The notes beneath the pieces are model-generated. The model worked only from the letters and a program-made list of their open reading frames with translations, searched no databases and was not told the DNA's origin. 64,000 nucleotides of DNA from Fuerstiella sp. (lineage in GTDB: Bacteria; Planctomycetota; Planctomycetia; Planctomycetales; Planctomycetaceae): NCBI GenBank assembly GCA_029247265.1, contig JAQWLN010000211.1, positions 20,096-84,095 of the forward strand, in the 5' to 3' direction. A program made the position numbers and the translations under genes. Below are positions 25,631 through 35,748 of the stretch, in pieces (position 1 is the first letter of the stretch; every line of letters begins with the position of its first letter).

Positions 25631-27220
25631 TCAATCGCGCGTGAAAAAGTAGTCGGGATACGTCAGCGTCAGTCGCGACTTACTAGCGCCACCGTCCTCA
25701 AGACATGCGTCAATCTCTGCCTTTAGGCTCAGCAGGTTGTCGGAGACAAGCAGCGGATCTTTTGTCCGCCTGCGCCATGCCGCCAGCTGTTCCTTTAAGT
25801 TCTGCAGCACATCCGAGTAATCAGCATTGGCCGCCAGATTGCGAAACTCATACGGGTCACTGTGCAGGTCGTATAGTTCGAATGCCGGCGGTGTCTGCAT
25901 GCGATGATAGGACCTTCGAATATGGTCCGGTGCGGCTTCAATCGTGTCCGGCAGATCCGCAAAGAAACGATTCAGAGTAAAGCCGTAGCCGGGATTATTC
26001 TGACCTGGCATCAGATTCTGAATCAGCTTGTACCGCCCGTCGCGAACCGTCCGTTGTGGATAGAAGTTGTGCGCTGAGTGAAGGTGATATTCGGTGAACA
26101 GAAACTGGCGCCAATCGGGCCCCTTCCCGTCCGGCGACTCTGTCTGCAGCAGTGGCAGCAGCGAACGCCCTGGCAGGTCGACGACGGGATCTGCTGCTGC
26201 GACTGTCAGCAGTGTTGGCATCAGGTCAAGCGTCGACACAAGCTCCTGACAAACAGTATTTGATGCCGTGTTCCCCGGCCATCGGATAATCAACGGTATG
26301 CGAATACCACCTTCGTACGACGTGCGTTTCCCTCGCAACAGGTCTGCACCATGATCGCCCATATAGATGACCAGTGTATTGTCGGCTTTCCCTGTCCGCT
26401 GCAAAGCGGACAGCAGGTCTCCGATCAATGAATCCAACCGACTCATGCAGTTGTAATAGTCGGCCGTGTCCTGCCGCAATTGTGGTGTATCAAGTCCAAA
26501 ATATTCCAGCGGCTTCACGTCGGCGCCGGTCAGTGGTTTCGCGGGCAGACCGCGTACCTGGGTGGTGAACGGACGATGGGCGTCAGCATAGTTCACGCTC
26601 AGGAAAAAGGATTCGTCACCGTCGGTCATAAACTCTTCTGCATGCTTCGAATAGTCACCCAGTTTCTTGCGGCTGAAGTTCGCTTTGGGAATATCGTGCA
26701 CGTCAAACGGAAACGCAGACGCCGGATTAACATGAAGTTTCCCGATGATGCCGGTCCGGTACCCAGCCTGTTTCAAACTGCTGATCAGGTTGGGCGTATC
26801 CCGGCGGTACATACGAAACTTCCACGTCGCCAGACCGATCTGCCCGTTCTGATGTGGATAAAGTCCGGTCAGCAAGGCTGCTCGAGACTGGCTGCATCCC
26901 GCCTGCGGAACATATGCGTTGTGAAACCGCACGCCATCTGCCGCGAGTTTGTCCAATACGGGTGTCTGTACAAAAGGATCGCCGTAACAGCCGAGCTCCG
27001 GACCGTTGTCTTCTGAGACGATCAACAGGATGTTCGGACGCGCTGCAGCGAAGGCAGATGGTGTTCCGCATAGTCCACAACACAAAACAACCACAGCGAC
27101 AGCGACAGCGACAGCGATTCGCCCCACGCCACGAAGGCCGCGTATCCGCGTTGTCGACGATTCGCGCGGCCCGTTGGGCACGCGGTTAAACGATGTAATT
27201 TTGCGTACAGCAATGGTCAC
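25631..27220 (-). CDS. Secreted sulfatase with atypical CSQSR motif
   Basis: 529 residues; the ATG at 27220 overlaps the stop of the preceding sulfatase by four bases. The signal peptide has a long basic N region and a hydrophobic core encoded by a hexanucleotide repeat (AVAVAVAVVVL). PNILLIVSEDNGPELGCYGD supplies the N-terminal metal site. The formylglycine position reads CSQSR (C at residue 109), with Gln where Pro or Ala is expected. It may still be matured by a tolerant system, or may be poorly active. NTLVIYMGDHGADL holds later metal ligands. Last gene of the sulfatase operon. Confidence 0.9.
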   Translation of the reverse strand: MTIAVRKITSFNRVPNGPRESSTTRIRGLRGVGRIAVAVAVAVVVLCCGLCGTPSAFAAARPNILLIVSEDNGPELGCYGDPFVQTPVLDKLAADGVRFHNAYVPQAGCSQSRAALLTGLYPHQNGQIGLATWKFRMYRRDTPNLISSLKQAGYRTGIIGKLHVNPASAFPFDVHDIPKANFSRKKLGDYSKHAEEFMTDGDESFFLSVNYADAHRPFTTQVRGLPAKPLTGADVKPLEYFGLDTPQLRQDTADYYNCMSRLDSLIGDLLSALQRTGKADNTLVIYMGDHGADLLRGKRTSYEGGIRIPLIIRWPGNTASNTVCQELVSTLDLMPTLLTVAAADPVVDLPGRSLLPLLQTESPDGKGPDWRQFLFTEYHLHSAHNFYPQRTVRDGRYKLIQNLMPGQNNPGYGFTLNRFFADLPDTIEAAPDHIRRSYHRMQTPPAFELYDLHSDPYEFRNLAANADYSDVLQNLKEQLAAWRRRTKDPLLVSDNLLSLKAEIDACLEDGGASKSRLTLTYPDYFFTRD

Positions 27221-28647
27221 GGATTCTCTCCTGTATACTCAGGATTTGGCAGCATCGGATCGGCGCCCACCCGGTCACGCCAAGCCTTAAGCTTGCCGTA
27301 TAATTCGGCGGCCTTTCCGGGATTCTGTTCGGCCAGGTCAGTGGTTTCGCCCAAGTCGCTGGCAAGGTTATAAAGCGATCGTTTCCCTGTCTCAAAGGCT
27401 TCGACCAACTTCCACTCGCCAGCACGAATGACACCCGGAGGAAAACTCTGCGGATGCTGGTTGTAGTGCGGGTAGTGCCAGTAAAGAGCATCCCGATCAA
27501 GTTCGCCCTGCCCCGTCAGGACCGGCACCAGATTTTCACCGTCCACGTGTTGAAACGGCCGCTCGTCCTGCCCCGTGGCGGCAAGAATTGTGGGATAAAA
27601 ATCGGTGCTGATAACCGGCTCGTGTGAGACGGAACCTGGCTGCGTCTGACTTGGCCACTTGATAATGACCGGCACACGGAGACCGCCTTCGTAGTTCGAT
27701 CCCTTATTCGCACGCAGCGGAGAATTATCAGTCGCCTTCGCAAAACCGCCGTTGTCGCTGGTGAAAATCACCAGGGTCCGCTGGTCGATCTTCAGTTCCC
27801 GCAGGGTTTGCAGGACTCGGCCGACGCTGTCATCCACACTCTCGACCATTGCCGCATAGTCCGGTTTTCCCTGACGAGCCTTCTTCGCCGTTTTTGCATA
27901 GCGAGTAACTTTATCAGGCTTACCCTGTAGCGGAGAATGAACAGCGTAGTGCGACAGCATCAGGAAGAACGGCTGATCGGCCCTTTCGCGAATGAACAAT
28001 TCGGCTTCTTCGGCCAGTCGATCGACAAGATAGTCACCTGTCTTGCCAGCCACCGGTGGATCCTTGTGCAGCATCTGGCCCGTTGTCGGTATCTTCCAGC
28101 TGCCCTTGAAAGGATAAAAGTAACCGCCCGGCGCACCGTAGTCGCGACCTCCGACATTCACGTCAAAGCCCTGATGTCGCGGGTAGTAATACGTTTCGGT
28201 TCCCAGATGCCATTTACCCATGAACGCCGTGCGATAACCGGCCTCGCGCATCGCCTCGGCAATGGTGACATCTTCAAGCGGCAGATTCGAAAGATAACGA
28301 GCCTCACGCATTCTGTTCTTTGTCGCGTTCCAGCGGCCCGACGGCAGCCATTGAGTCAGCAGCAGTCGAGCCGGATACTTGCCGGTCATGATCGCCGCGC
28401 GAGTTGGCGAACAGACGTTACACGCCGCGTAGCCATCCGTAAACCGCATGCCTTCGTCGGCAAGCCGGTCGATGTTGGGAGTCTGATAATATGTGCTGCC
28501 GTAGCATCCAACATCCTTCCAGCCAAGGTCGTCGACAAGGATCAGCACGACGTTGGTCTTTGCGGCATCGACGACGCTGGCATCAACAGCACGCGCACTC
28601 CAGCTGAGCAGCAGCAGGGCGATCAGTACGAAGTTGGTTCGTTTCAT
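27217..28647 (-). CDS. Secreted arylsulfatase-A-like sulfatase
   Basis: 476 residues from ATG 28647, chosen because it overlaps the upstream stop (ATGA) and begins a clean signal peptide (MKRTNFVLIALLLLSWSARA). NVVLILVDDLGWKDVGCYG carries the metal-site Asp pair. CSPTR at residue 79 followed by AAIMTGKYPAR is the formylglycine motif. VIFTSDNGGF carries the C-terminal metal-site Asp-Asn. The layout is that of S1 family arylsulfatases acting on sulfated glycans. Translationally coupled to sulfatases on both sides. Confidence 0.93.
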   Translation of the reverse strand: MKRTNFVLIALLLLSWSARAVDASVVDAAKTNVVLILVDDLGWKDVGCYGSTYYQTPNIDRLADEGMRFTDGYAACNVCSPTRAAIMTGKYPARLLLTQWLPSGRWNATKNRMREARYLSNLPLEDVTIAEAMREAGYRTAFMGKWHLGTETYYYPRHQGFDVNVGGRDYGAPGGYFYPFKGSWKIPTTGQMLHKDPPVAGKTGDYLVDRLAEEAELFIRERADQPFFLMLSHYAVHSPLQGKPDKVTRYAKTAKKARQGKPDYAAMVESVDDSVGRVLQTLRELKIDQRTLVIFTSDNGGFAKATDNSPLRANKGSNYEGGLRVPVIIKWPSQTQPGSVSHEPVISTDFYPTILAATGQDERPFQHVDGENLVPVLTGQGELDRDALYWHYPHYNQHPQSFPPGVIRAGEWKLVEAFETGKRSLYNLASDLGETTDLAEQNPGKAAELYGKLKAWRDRVGADPMLPNPEYTGENP

Positions 28648-30242
28648 TTCTCTTTCCCGTGCGTTGTCGTACCAGTCTCTCTGTGCGTCCACGTGAAAGC
28701 ATCAGGATCAAAAAGGAACGCTCGTTTGGTCGGAGCAGGCTCGGCCCATTGCTTTGTAATCCAACCCGCCAGTTCAGACTTGATAGGCGCCGCGTCTTTT
28801 TCCGACGCCAGATTATTCCACTCGTGTGAATCGACGCGGTGATCGTACAGTTCTTCGCCTCCATCGCGGTAACGGATATAACGATACCGTTCACTGCGAA
28901 CTGCCACGTTCCCCTGTTTGTATTCGATGACTGCCGGACGATTCCACTCGGCCTTCGGATCCCGCAGCAAGGGCACGAGGCTTACGCCGTCAAGTTGAGT
29001 GTTTTCATCTCGCAGGTTCTGAAGCTTCACCACGCTGTCCTGTACAGCCGAAGACGTGCCTGCTGTGCACAGCTCAATCAATGTCGGATACAGATCCAGC
29101 AGACTGACGGGACGATTGGACCTGCCGGAACCGAATCCCGGAGCGCTGATGACCAGCGGCACTCGCGTCGCTTCTTCCCACAACGTCGTCTTGTGCCAGT
29201 GCTCTTTTTCGCCAAGATGCCAGCCGTGGTCAGACCAAAGTGCAATCACAGTGTTGGCCGCATGCGGACTGCGATCAAGAGCGTCAAGGACTCGGCCAAG
29301 TTGCTCGTCGGCATAGCTGATGCTGGCGAGGTACGCACGCACAGCCTGCTTCCAGGCATTTGCCTTTCTGATAACGTTCAGGTCGCTCCGACGTGCTTTC
29401 GCAAATTTCAGACCACCGTCCGGGATGTCGCCCAGATCGTCGTCCGGAACATCCGGCAATACGACGTCATCCAGCGGGTACAGATCGAAGAATTTCTGCG
29501 GCACGTACCATGGCAGGTGTGGCCGGAACAATCCGCAGGCCAGAAAAAACGGGCCGGAATCTGCCTGCTGTCGGTGGCCCTTCAGAAACCGGACAGCATA
29601 GTCCGCACTCAGTGCATCGTCGTATTGCTCGGCAGCAATCGGCAGCGAACCCCAGTCATTTTCGTGGCCCAGTCCCGGCACGCCACTGAATGGAAACCCA
29701 TCCGGATTGGGGCCAAACTCTGACCACGGGTAGTTCGTCCGCACGCTGCGAAACCACGGGTCGTTGCGAAAGGTCAGCCGAAAAAAATCATCCCATTGAT
29801 TCGGTGGATTATTACCAGCCGTGTGATGAAAAATCTTTCCCGCACCAACAACACGGTAACCGTGGTTGCGAAAATGCTGAGGAATAGTGACGACGTCGGG
29901 CAGGTTGGGCAGCCACCAGTGACCATTGTCGTACAAGCCCGTCGTCGATGGCCGCAGGCCTGTCATGATGGCCGCGCGAGACGGGGCACACTTGGGCGAT
30001 GGACAATGAGCATTGGTAAACAATACGCCTCGGCCGGCAAGCCGGTCGATGTTTGGCGTGTGGACCGTTCCCTCGTACCCGCGCAGACAATTCACCCAGT
30101 CCTTCATGTCGTCCACAGCCAGGAACAGGACATTGGTACGTTGCGCCTCCGCATCAGCCGTACTCATGACTGGCGCAACGAACAGGCACGCGAGTGCAGC
30201 GATTATTCGGACTGGTCGTGCGATGAGGGATTCGCAGCTCAT
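28644..30242 (-). CDS. Secreted sulfatase, iduronate/choline-sulfatase-like
   Basis: 532 residues with a signal peptide (IIAALACLFVAPVMSTADA). VLFLAVDDMKDWVNCL and CAPSR (C at residue 85, then AAIMTGLRPSTTG) fit the iduronate-2-sulfatase-like branch, which tends to have DDM/DDL and RPST. Later, TVIALWSDHGWHLGEKEHW supplies metal and substrate residues typical of this branch. ATGA overlaps join it to the sulfatase genes before and after. The exact glycan cannot be assigned. Confidence 0.92.
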   Translation of the reverse strand: MSCESLIARPVRIIAALACLFVAPVMSTADAEAQRTNVLFLAVDDMKDWVNCLRGYEGTVHTPNIDRLAGRGVLFTNAHCPSPKCAPSRAAIMTGLRPSTTGLYDNGHWWLPNLPDVVTIPQHFRNHGYRVVGAGKIFHHTAGNNPPNQWDDFFRLTFRNDPWFRSVRTNYPWSEFGPNPDGFPFSGVPGLGHENDWGSLPIAAEQYDDALSADYAVRFLKGHRQQADSGPFFLACGLFRPHLPWYVPQKFFDLYPLDDVVLPDVPDDDLGDIPDGGLKFAKARRSDLNVIRKANAWKQAVRAYLASISYADEQLGRVLDALDRSPHAANTVIALWSDHGWHLGEKEHWHKTTLWEEATRVPLVISAPGFGSGRSNRPVSLLDLYPTLIELCTAGTSSAVQDSVVKLQNLRDENTQLDGVSLVPLLRDPKAEWNRPAVIEYKQGNVAVRSERYRYIRYRDGGEELYDHRVDSHEWNNLASEKDAAPIKSELAGWITKQWAEPAPTKRAFLFDPDAFTWTHRETGTTTHGKEK

Positions 30243-31717
30243 TTGTCGCGCTCCATTCCACTTGGTAGCGCCACCTTCCAGCCGTCCGAAAGAACCTGAG
30301 ATAGCCGCTGCACAGTTTTCTGTTGTTCCGCCTGACCTGCCACATTCTTCATTTCCTCAGAATCCTGTTGGTGGTCATACAATTCGACGGACACAACATT
30401 CTGAGATTTCCAATCACGCCATTCCACGTAGCGGTGACCATCTGTGCGCACCGCGTATCCCATAATATCACCATGACTGCGGTGACGCTTTCCCTGGAAA
30501 GCTCGTGGATACTGACTGAACACAGCTCGTTTCCACGGCCGCTGCGGTTCTGCCAACAAGGACTTCAGACTGATGCCTTCCACGTCCATCGGGAGCTTCA
30601 GACCGCATACACCCGACAACGTTGGATAGACATCGACAAGCTCAACAAGAGCATCAGACTTGGCGCCGGGATTCACCTGTCCGGGAACGGATACGATCAG
30701 AGGAACGCGGGTGGACAGTTCATAATTATTGGCCTTCGTCCACAAGCCCTGCTCACCCAGATGAAAACCATGATCGCCCCACAGGACGATCACTGTATTA
30801 TCCTGGAGTTTCAGTCTGGAAAGCTCATTCAGCAGGCGACCAACCATCGCGTCTGCGAAGCTGACGCAGGCATAATAGCCGTGCCGCAGTTCGCGCACCC
30901 TGGCCAGCGAAATCTGTCCGTCGCCGGAAATGTCGGTGTAGCCTTCCAGCTCCTGCCAGCTGCGCACGGCCAGTTCCGGTGCTGCGTGCGGATGACGGTC
31001 ACTTGCGGGCAGCGGAATTTTCGTGCGGTCGTAGAGATCCCAGTATTTTTTTGGAGCACAGAACGGCAGATGAGGTTTACGGAGCCCGACCGCCAGAAAA
31101 AAGGGATCTTCTCCTGCCTGCAGTTCCGCAAGTGCGGCAACAGCGGCATCGCAGACGATGCCGTCGATATACGTATTGTCCGGAACATCTGCAGCTTCGG
31201 ATGCTGACCTCTTGAGCCCCTTGCCCTGCAGATTCTTCGGCAAGGCGTAACGAACCTTTGGGTCACGTACATAATCGTACTGCGGCTCGACCGACCACGA
31301 AGGCGGATCCTTCGACGGCTTTCCGCTGCCGTGAAAAACCTTGCCGATACTTTGTGTGTGATAACCGTTATTTCGGAAGTGCTGCGGCAGAGTTACGGCG
31401 TCGGGAACAGCCTTACGAAAATGTGTCGCCAAATCCCAGACGCGAATTGTGTCGGGCCGTTTTCCCGTCAGCAGTGACAGCCGTGACGGGCTGCAGACCG
31501 CCTGTTGGCAATAAGCTCGGTTGAACAGCGTGCCGCGCTGTGCCAGACGGTCGATGTTGGGCGTAATCGCGATGCTGTCGTCGTAGCAACCGAGCGCCGG
31601 ACGCAGATCATCGATCACAATGAACAGAACGTTGGGGCGTCCGCGCGGTGACTGAGCGCTGGCAGTCTGCCAGAAAACCACGATTGAAACGGCGAACGTA
31701 CCGAGGAAGTATTTCAT
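30239..31717 (-). CDS. Secreted sulfatase, iduronate-2-sulfatase-like
   Basis: 492 residues if started at ATG 31717, where a signal peptide begins (MKYFLGTFAVSIVVF); a longer frame starts at 31765-31771. VLFIVIDDLRPALGCYD, CSPSR (residue 75) and LSLLTGKRPDTIRVWDL match iduronate-2-sulfatase-like enzymes, as does TVIVLWGDHGFHLGEQGLW. It is the first sulfatase after the sialidase-like gene, with about 60 bases between them, and its stop overlaps the next ATG. Probable role: removing sulfate from an imported or surface polysaccharide. Confidence 0.92.
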   Translation of the reverse strand: MKYFLGTFAVSIVVFWQTASAQSPRGRPNVLFIVIDDLRPALGCYDDSIAITPNIDRLAQRGTLFNRAYCQQAVCSPSRLSLLTGKRPDTIRVWDLATHFRKAVPDAVTLPQHFRNNGYHTQSIGKVFHGSGKPSKDPPSWSVEPQYDYVRDPKVRYALPKNLQGKGLKRSASEAADVPDNTYIDGIVCDAAVAALAELQAGEDPFFLAVGLRKPHLPFCAPKKYWDLYDRTKIPLPASDRHPHAAPELAVRSWQELEGYTDISGDGQISLARVRELRHGYYACVSFADAMVGRLLNELSRLKLQDNTVIVLWGDHGFHLGEQGLWTKANNYELSTRVPLIVSVPGQVNPGAKSDALVELVDVYPTLSGVCGLKLPMDVEGISLKSLLAEPQRPWKRAVFSQYPRAFQGKRHRSHGDIMGYAVRTDGHRYVEWRDWKSQNVVSVELYDHQQDSEEMKNVAGQAEQQKTVQRLSQVLSDGWKVALPSGMERDK

Positions 31718-31780
31718 GGAACGACTCACGCTCAAATTGACTGCGTCTATGACCGGACTGCTCATGGCCAATCGATGACG

Positions 31781-32941
31781 TCACGGACTCAGTCCGGCGG
31801 AAACCGTCCCGTCACCTGTCGACTCACCGGCAAGCAACCATGACAGATTAAACCGAGCCACCTGTGAACCGCCGTCGGGACCACCTTCGAAGTGCAGATA
31901 AATCCAGCCTTCGCTGGCTGTTGCAGGCCGTCCGGCTGTCAGCGACGAATAGGCACTGGCGCCTTCATAGACAAGACGTTTCACGGGCCATGTTTTGCCA
32001 CCGTCCAGACTGGCCCAGACAGTACCACGTTCTCGTTTTGAATTGGGAGTGTCGATGTTGCTGAAAACCAGAATATTCCGACCTTCAACGGGCAGTCGGA
32101 CCAGCCCTCCCATGCAGCCGTACGACCGATGCTGATGTCCGTCGGGCAGAACTTCAACAATCCGCCAGTCCTTCCACGTCTGACCACCGTCAGCGCTGAT
32201 CGCACTGCGACGACGGGTATTCTTCGGTCGTTCCTGCCAGTGCACTCGCGAATTGTAATACAGGCGGCCGTCAGACAATTCAACGACGGTCGCTTCGCCA
32301 GTGCCGTTCTCCGGAAACGGATCACTGGTGCGCCACGTCCTGCCGCCGTCGTCACTGTAGATGGCGTTGGTGTAATGATTCGGCCATTCCGATCGATCGT
32401 TCTTTTCTCCGTAGTAACGAGCCGGACGCAGCAGTCGCCCCTTGTGCGAACCATGTCGCAACGTAATCCCATGTTCGTTCATGTGCATCGACGGCATGTT
32501 GCCGTTGCTGTCGGCGTGAATATTCACCTTCTCGGGTTGCCACGTCCTGCCGTCATCACGGCTGCGATAAACCGTCAGCGGTGCTGGCGGGTGGTCATCT
32601 TCCACAAACGCCAGGATGTCACCTGTGGTCTCATCCACCGTTGTGCCACCACCCTGAAAACCCGGTTTTGCCACTGTGATTTCCGGCCCCCATGTCGCGC
32701 CTCCGTCTTCACTCCGACGTGCGCGAACAGACGTATTTCCCCACGTGGCGAGCACGGTTCCGTCGCGTGTCACAACGATGTTCGGAAACCGTTCCGTCCT
32801 GAAGACCTGCTGCATTTCCATGACAGGCTCACCGACGAAGGGCTTTAACGGACCTTCGAACGCCAGGTCTGCGGCAAGCAGATCCGTCGCTGCGGAATAA
32901 AAGAGGAAGCACGCAGCATTGATGAACAAACACGACTTCAT
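31781..32941 (-). CDS. Sialidase/BNR-repeat exo-hydrolase-like protein
   Basis: 386 residues from ATG 32941 with a signal peptide (MKSCLFINAACFLFYSAATDLLA). Five Asp-box repeats are visible (SEDGGATWG, SRDDGRTWQ, SDDGGRTWR, SADGGQTWK, SLDGGKTWP), defining a six-bladed propeller of the sialidase superfamily. RFPNIVVTRDGTVLA near the N terminus could be the region of the conserved Arg that binds carboxylate. Planctomycete genomes hold many such proteins, and only some are true sialidases. It is upstream of four sulfatases, so it may act on the same polymer. Confidence 0.85.
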   Translation of the reverse strand: MKSCLFINAACFLFYSAATDLLAADLAFEGPLKPFVGEPVMEMQQVFRTERFPNIVVTRDGTVLATWGNTSVRARRSEDGGATWGPEITVAKPGFQGGGTTVDETTGDILAFVEDDHPPAPLTVYRSRDDGRTWQPEKVNIHADSNGNMPSMHMNEHGITLRHGSHKGRLLRPARYYGEKNDRSEWPNHYTNAIYSDDGGRTWRTSDPFPENGTGEATVVELSDGRLYYNSRVHWQERPKNTRRRSAISADGGQTWKDWRIVEVLPDGHQHRSYGCMGGLVRLPVEGRNILVFSNIDTPNSKRERGTVWASLDGGKTWPVKRLVYEGASAYSSLTAGRPATASEGWIYLHFEGGPDGGSQVARFNLSWLLAGESTGDGTVSAGLSP

Positions 32942-33008
32942 GAGATTTCCCGTTGGTCTGTTGCTGAACTTATGAGGATGCTCACCTGCCCGATGTACCA
33001 CACGCCCG

Positions 33009-33776
33009 TCAGATTTTTCCGGACGCTTTCATCTCCTCGGCCAATCGGTGCTGATACGCAGCATGAGCTGCAGAATCTGTTTTCGCCCGCTCACTATAGT
33101 AAACCAATCCGAGCGCTCTTCGCGACCGGGTCGGCGACTGATTCCCATCGGCACGGTGAATCGTCAGCGAGTTATGAATCAGCAAATCTCCTGCATTTGC
33201 GGGCACGGGGACTTCAAGATTCACATCCTCGCTTGTCGGATAATCGACGATGCCCTGACTGAAGCCGAGTGTCTGAGTCCGGCTGTGCTCTCGCATACCT
33301 CGGTTCTGAGAACCCGGCACGTAACGAACACATCCGTTTTCTGTGTCAACGTCGTCCAGCGCCAGCCACATGGTCACCGCCTCGCACGGATCGAGCATAA
33401 AATAGTAGCCGTCCTGATGCGGTGGAGTCGGCCGACCGACTTTGGGCGGCTTATTGAAATACTGCAGATTCATGGGAACCACCGGCCCGCGCAGCAACAG
33501 CTCCGCAGTCTCCCGGAACCGGCTGGCTGTCAGCAATTCATGAAAAGAAGGATCATGATCCTCCATGTGCTGAACCTGCTTCAGAGTCCCGACGTCACTC
33601 CGATCCTCGTAGAAGGCGTGTTCCCGTGGCAGCTGCGGCACAATGTCGCGGACCAACCGATCGACGTTCGCCAACAGATCATGCAGCTGCGCGCCCCTCA
33701 GAAACTGTCGAAGTGCGACGAAACCGTCGACCTCAAACAGCTTCTGTCGTTCGGCACTGGACAGGGGCTCGTTCAT
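33009..33776 (-). CDS. Phytanoyl-CoA dioxygenase family (PhyH) oxygenase
   Basis: 255 residues from ATG 33776; the longer frame to 33938 runs into acs. An Fe(II)/2-oxoglutarate dioxygenase is indicated by HQD (H120, D122) in TPPHQDGYYF and the distal metal His in HNSLTIHRADGN (H207), followed by RSRR, which would bind 2-oxoglutarate. Family members hydroxylate small molecules and fatty-acyl groups in the cytoplasm. There is no signal peptide. It is 16 bases after acs and 67 before the sialidase-like gene, so co-transcription is likely. Substrate unknown. Confidence 0.87.
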   Translation of the reverse strand: MNEPLSSAERQKLFEVDGFVALRQFLRGAQLHDLLANVDRLVRDIVPQLPREHAFYEDRSDVGTLKQVQHMEDHDPSFHELLTASRFRETAELLLRGPVVPMNLQYFNKPPKVGRPTPPHQDGYYFMLDPCEAVTMWLALDDVDTENGCVRYVPGSQNRGMREHSRTQTLGFSQGIVDYPTSEDVNLEVPVPANAGDLLIHNSLTIHRADGNQSPTRSRRALGLVYYSERAKTDSAAHAAYQHRLAEEMKASGKI

Positions 33777-33792
33777 GGATCCGACGCGCCAA

Positions 33793-35748
33793 CTATTCGT
33801 CTTCAGCCCGAAGTTTCGCCAGCACAGTGTAGTCTTCAAGCGTTGACGTATCCTGAGCCGACTCTTTTCCGGCCGCGATATCTCGCAGCAGACGTCGCAT
33901 GATCTTTCCGCTGCGAGTCTTCGGCACGGACGCAGCAAAACGAATCTGATCCGGAGTCGCCAGAGCGCCTATTTGTGTACGGACGTGCTGGATCAGTTCC
34001 GCCTTCAGTTCATCGGTGCCGTCGTCATTCTTCAGCGTGACAAAACAGCAGATGCCTTCGCCTTTGATTTCGTGAGGAAAACCAACCACGGCCGCTTCGG
34101 CCACACGATCATGCGACACCAGTGCACTTTCCACTTCCATTGTGCTGAGGCGATGTCCGGACACATTGATGACGTCGTCAACGCGGCCCATCACCCAGAT
34201 GTATCCATCTTCATCACGGCGAGCACCGTCGCCGGCGAAGTAACAATCGTCGATGGCAGAAAAATAGACATCGATGTAACGCTGATGGTCGCCGTACAGA
34301 GTTCGCAGCATGTGCGGCCACGGTTGAGCCATCACCAGCAACCCCCCTTGATTTGCGTCCAGACTTTCCCCCTGTTCAGAAACGATATCCGGAACGACAC
34401 CCGGCAGCGGCCGCGCACAACTTCCCGGTTTCGTTGCCGTAACACCAGGCAGAGGACTGATCATGATGCCGCCGGTTTCCGTTTGCCACCATGTGTCCAC
34501 GATCGGGCAGCGTTCCTGGCCAATGACTTCGTGATACCACATCCACGCTTCCGGATTGATCGGTTCCCCGACGGTGCCCAGCAGTCGCAGGCTGGACAGA
34601 TCATGTTTTTCGGGCCACTGATTGCCCCACTTGATGAATGCGCGAATCGCGGTCGGTGCCGTGTAGAAAATGCTGACCTGATACTTTTCAACGATCTCCC
34701 AGAATCGCCCTTCGTCCGGCCAGTTCGGAGCGCCTTCGTACATGACAACGGTGGCACCGTTGGACAGCGGTCCGTAGCAGATATAACTGTGTCCGGTAAT
34801 CCAGCCAATGTCGGCCGTACACCAGTACGTATCCGTTTCCTTCAGATCGAACACCCACTGCGTGGTCATCGTCGTGCCCAGCAGATAACCAGCTGAGGTG
34901 TGCAGCACGCCCTTGGGCTTTCCGGTGCTTCCCGAAGTATACAGAATGAACAGCGGATGCTCGCTGTCCAGTACCACAGCTTCGCATTCAGCCGACGCAC
35001 CTTCCATCAAGTCGTGCCACCAGAAGTCGCGGTCGGAAACCATGTCGACATCACCGCCCGTGCGACGAACGACAACGACTTTTTCCACCGACGGTGATTT
35101 CTCAAGACTTGCGTCGACAGCAACCTTCAGTGGAATCTCTTTGCCCCGCCGCCATCCACCGTCTGATGTGATCACAACTTTGGCCTGAGCGTCATTATTG
35201 CGGTCAGCAACGGCGTCGGCACTAAAGCCGCCAAAGATAATAGAGTGAATGGCCCCGATACGGGCACAGGCCAGCATCGCGATCGTGAGTTCAGGAATCA
35301 TGGGCATGTACAGTGTGACTCGGTCACCCGTTTCCACACCCAGATTCTTCAGCACATTGGCGAACTTGCAAACCTCGCGATGCAGATCCTGATAACGCAG
35401 GACTCGAGTATCGCCCGGTTCACCTTCCCAGATAATCGCGGCCTTGTTGCGACGATCCGTTTCCAGGTGACGGTCGACGCAGTTGTAGCAGACATTGATC
35501 TTGCCGCCCTGAAACCACTTTGTGTCGGGCATCGCGCCTTCCATCACGGTATCCCAGCGCTGGAACCAGCTTAGGTTTTCCGCCATGTCTCCCCAGAATC
35601 CGGCGGGGTCGTCTTTGGCTCGCTGCCACAGTTCCTGATACTGTTCCTCGCTGCTGATATTCGCCTGCTCTGCAAATGTTGCGGGCGCCGGAAAGGAACG
35701 GGTTTCGGTCAGGACACTTTCAATATTTGTATTCTCGGCAGCCGCCAT
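33793..35748 (-). CDS. acs: Acetyl-CoA synthetase
   Basis: 651 residues from ATG 35748 with AAAGGACG just upstream; the extra 64 codons of the longer frame lack similarity. It makes acetyl-CoA from acetate, ATP and CoA. Motifs: [24 protein letters not shown] (AMP-binding loop), [27 protein letters not shown], and near the C terminus [14 protein letters not shown], whose Lys is the usual acetylation-controlled residue. Length is normal for Acs. It heads the leftward operon that runs into the PhyH, sialidase and sulfatase genes, which is an unusual neighbourhood. It may recycle acetate released from acetylated glycans (inference). Confidence 0.97.
   Translation of the reverse strand: MAAAENTNIESVLTETRSFPAPATFAEQANISSEEQYQELWQRAKDDPAGFWGDMAENLSWFQRWDTVMEGAMPDTKWFQGGKINVCYNCVDRHLETDRRNKAAIIWEGEPGDTRVLRYQDLHREVCKFANVLKNLGVETGDRVTLYMPMIPELTIAMLACARIGAIHSIIFGGFSADAVADRNNDAQAKVVITSDGGWRRGKEIPLKVAVDASLEKSPSVEKVVVVRRTGGDVDMVSDRDFWWHDLMEGASAECEAVVLDSEHPLFILYTSGSTGKPKGVLHTSAGYLLGTTMTTQWVFDLKETDTYWCTADIGWITGHSYICYGPLSNGATVVMYEGAPNWPDEGRFWEIVEKYQVSIFYTAPTAIRAFIKWGNQWPEKHDLSSLRLLGTVGEPINPEAWMWYHEVIGQERCPIVDTWWQTETGGIMISPLPGVTATKPGSCARPLPGVVPDIVSEQGESLDANQGGLLVMAQPWPHMLRTLYGDHQRYIDVYFSAIDDCYFAGDGARRDEDGYIWVMGRVDDVINVSGHRLSTMEVESALVSHDRVAEAAVVGFPHEIKGEGICCFVTLKNDDGTDELKAELIQHVRTQIGALATPDQIRFAASVPKTRSGKIMRRLLRDIAAGKESAQDTSTLEDYTVLAKLRAEDE

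Noticed and set aside
27937..28842. A 301-codon open frame on the plus strand, antisense to a sulfatase gene
   Set aside because: No domain or signal features; it mirrors the codon bias of the coding strand, and the opposite frame has all sulfatase motifs.
33973..34896. A 307-codon plus-strand frame opposite acs
   Set aside because: Antisense shadow of a strongly supported acetyl-CoA synthetase gene.
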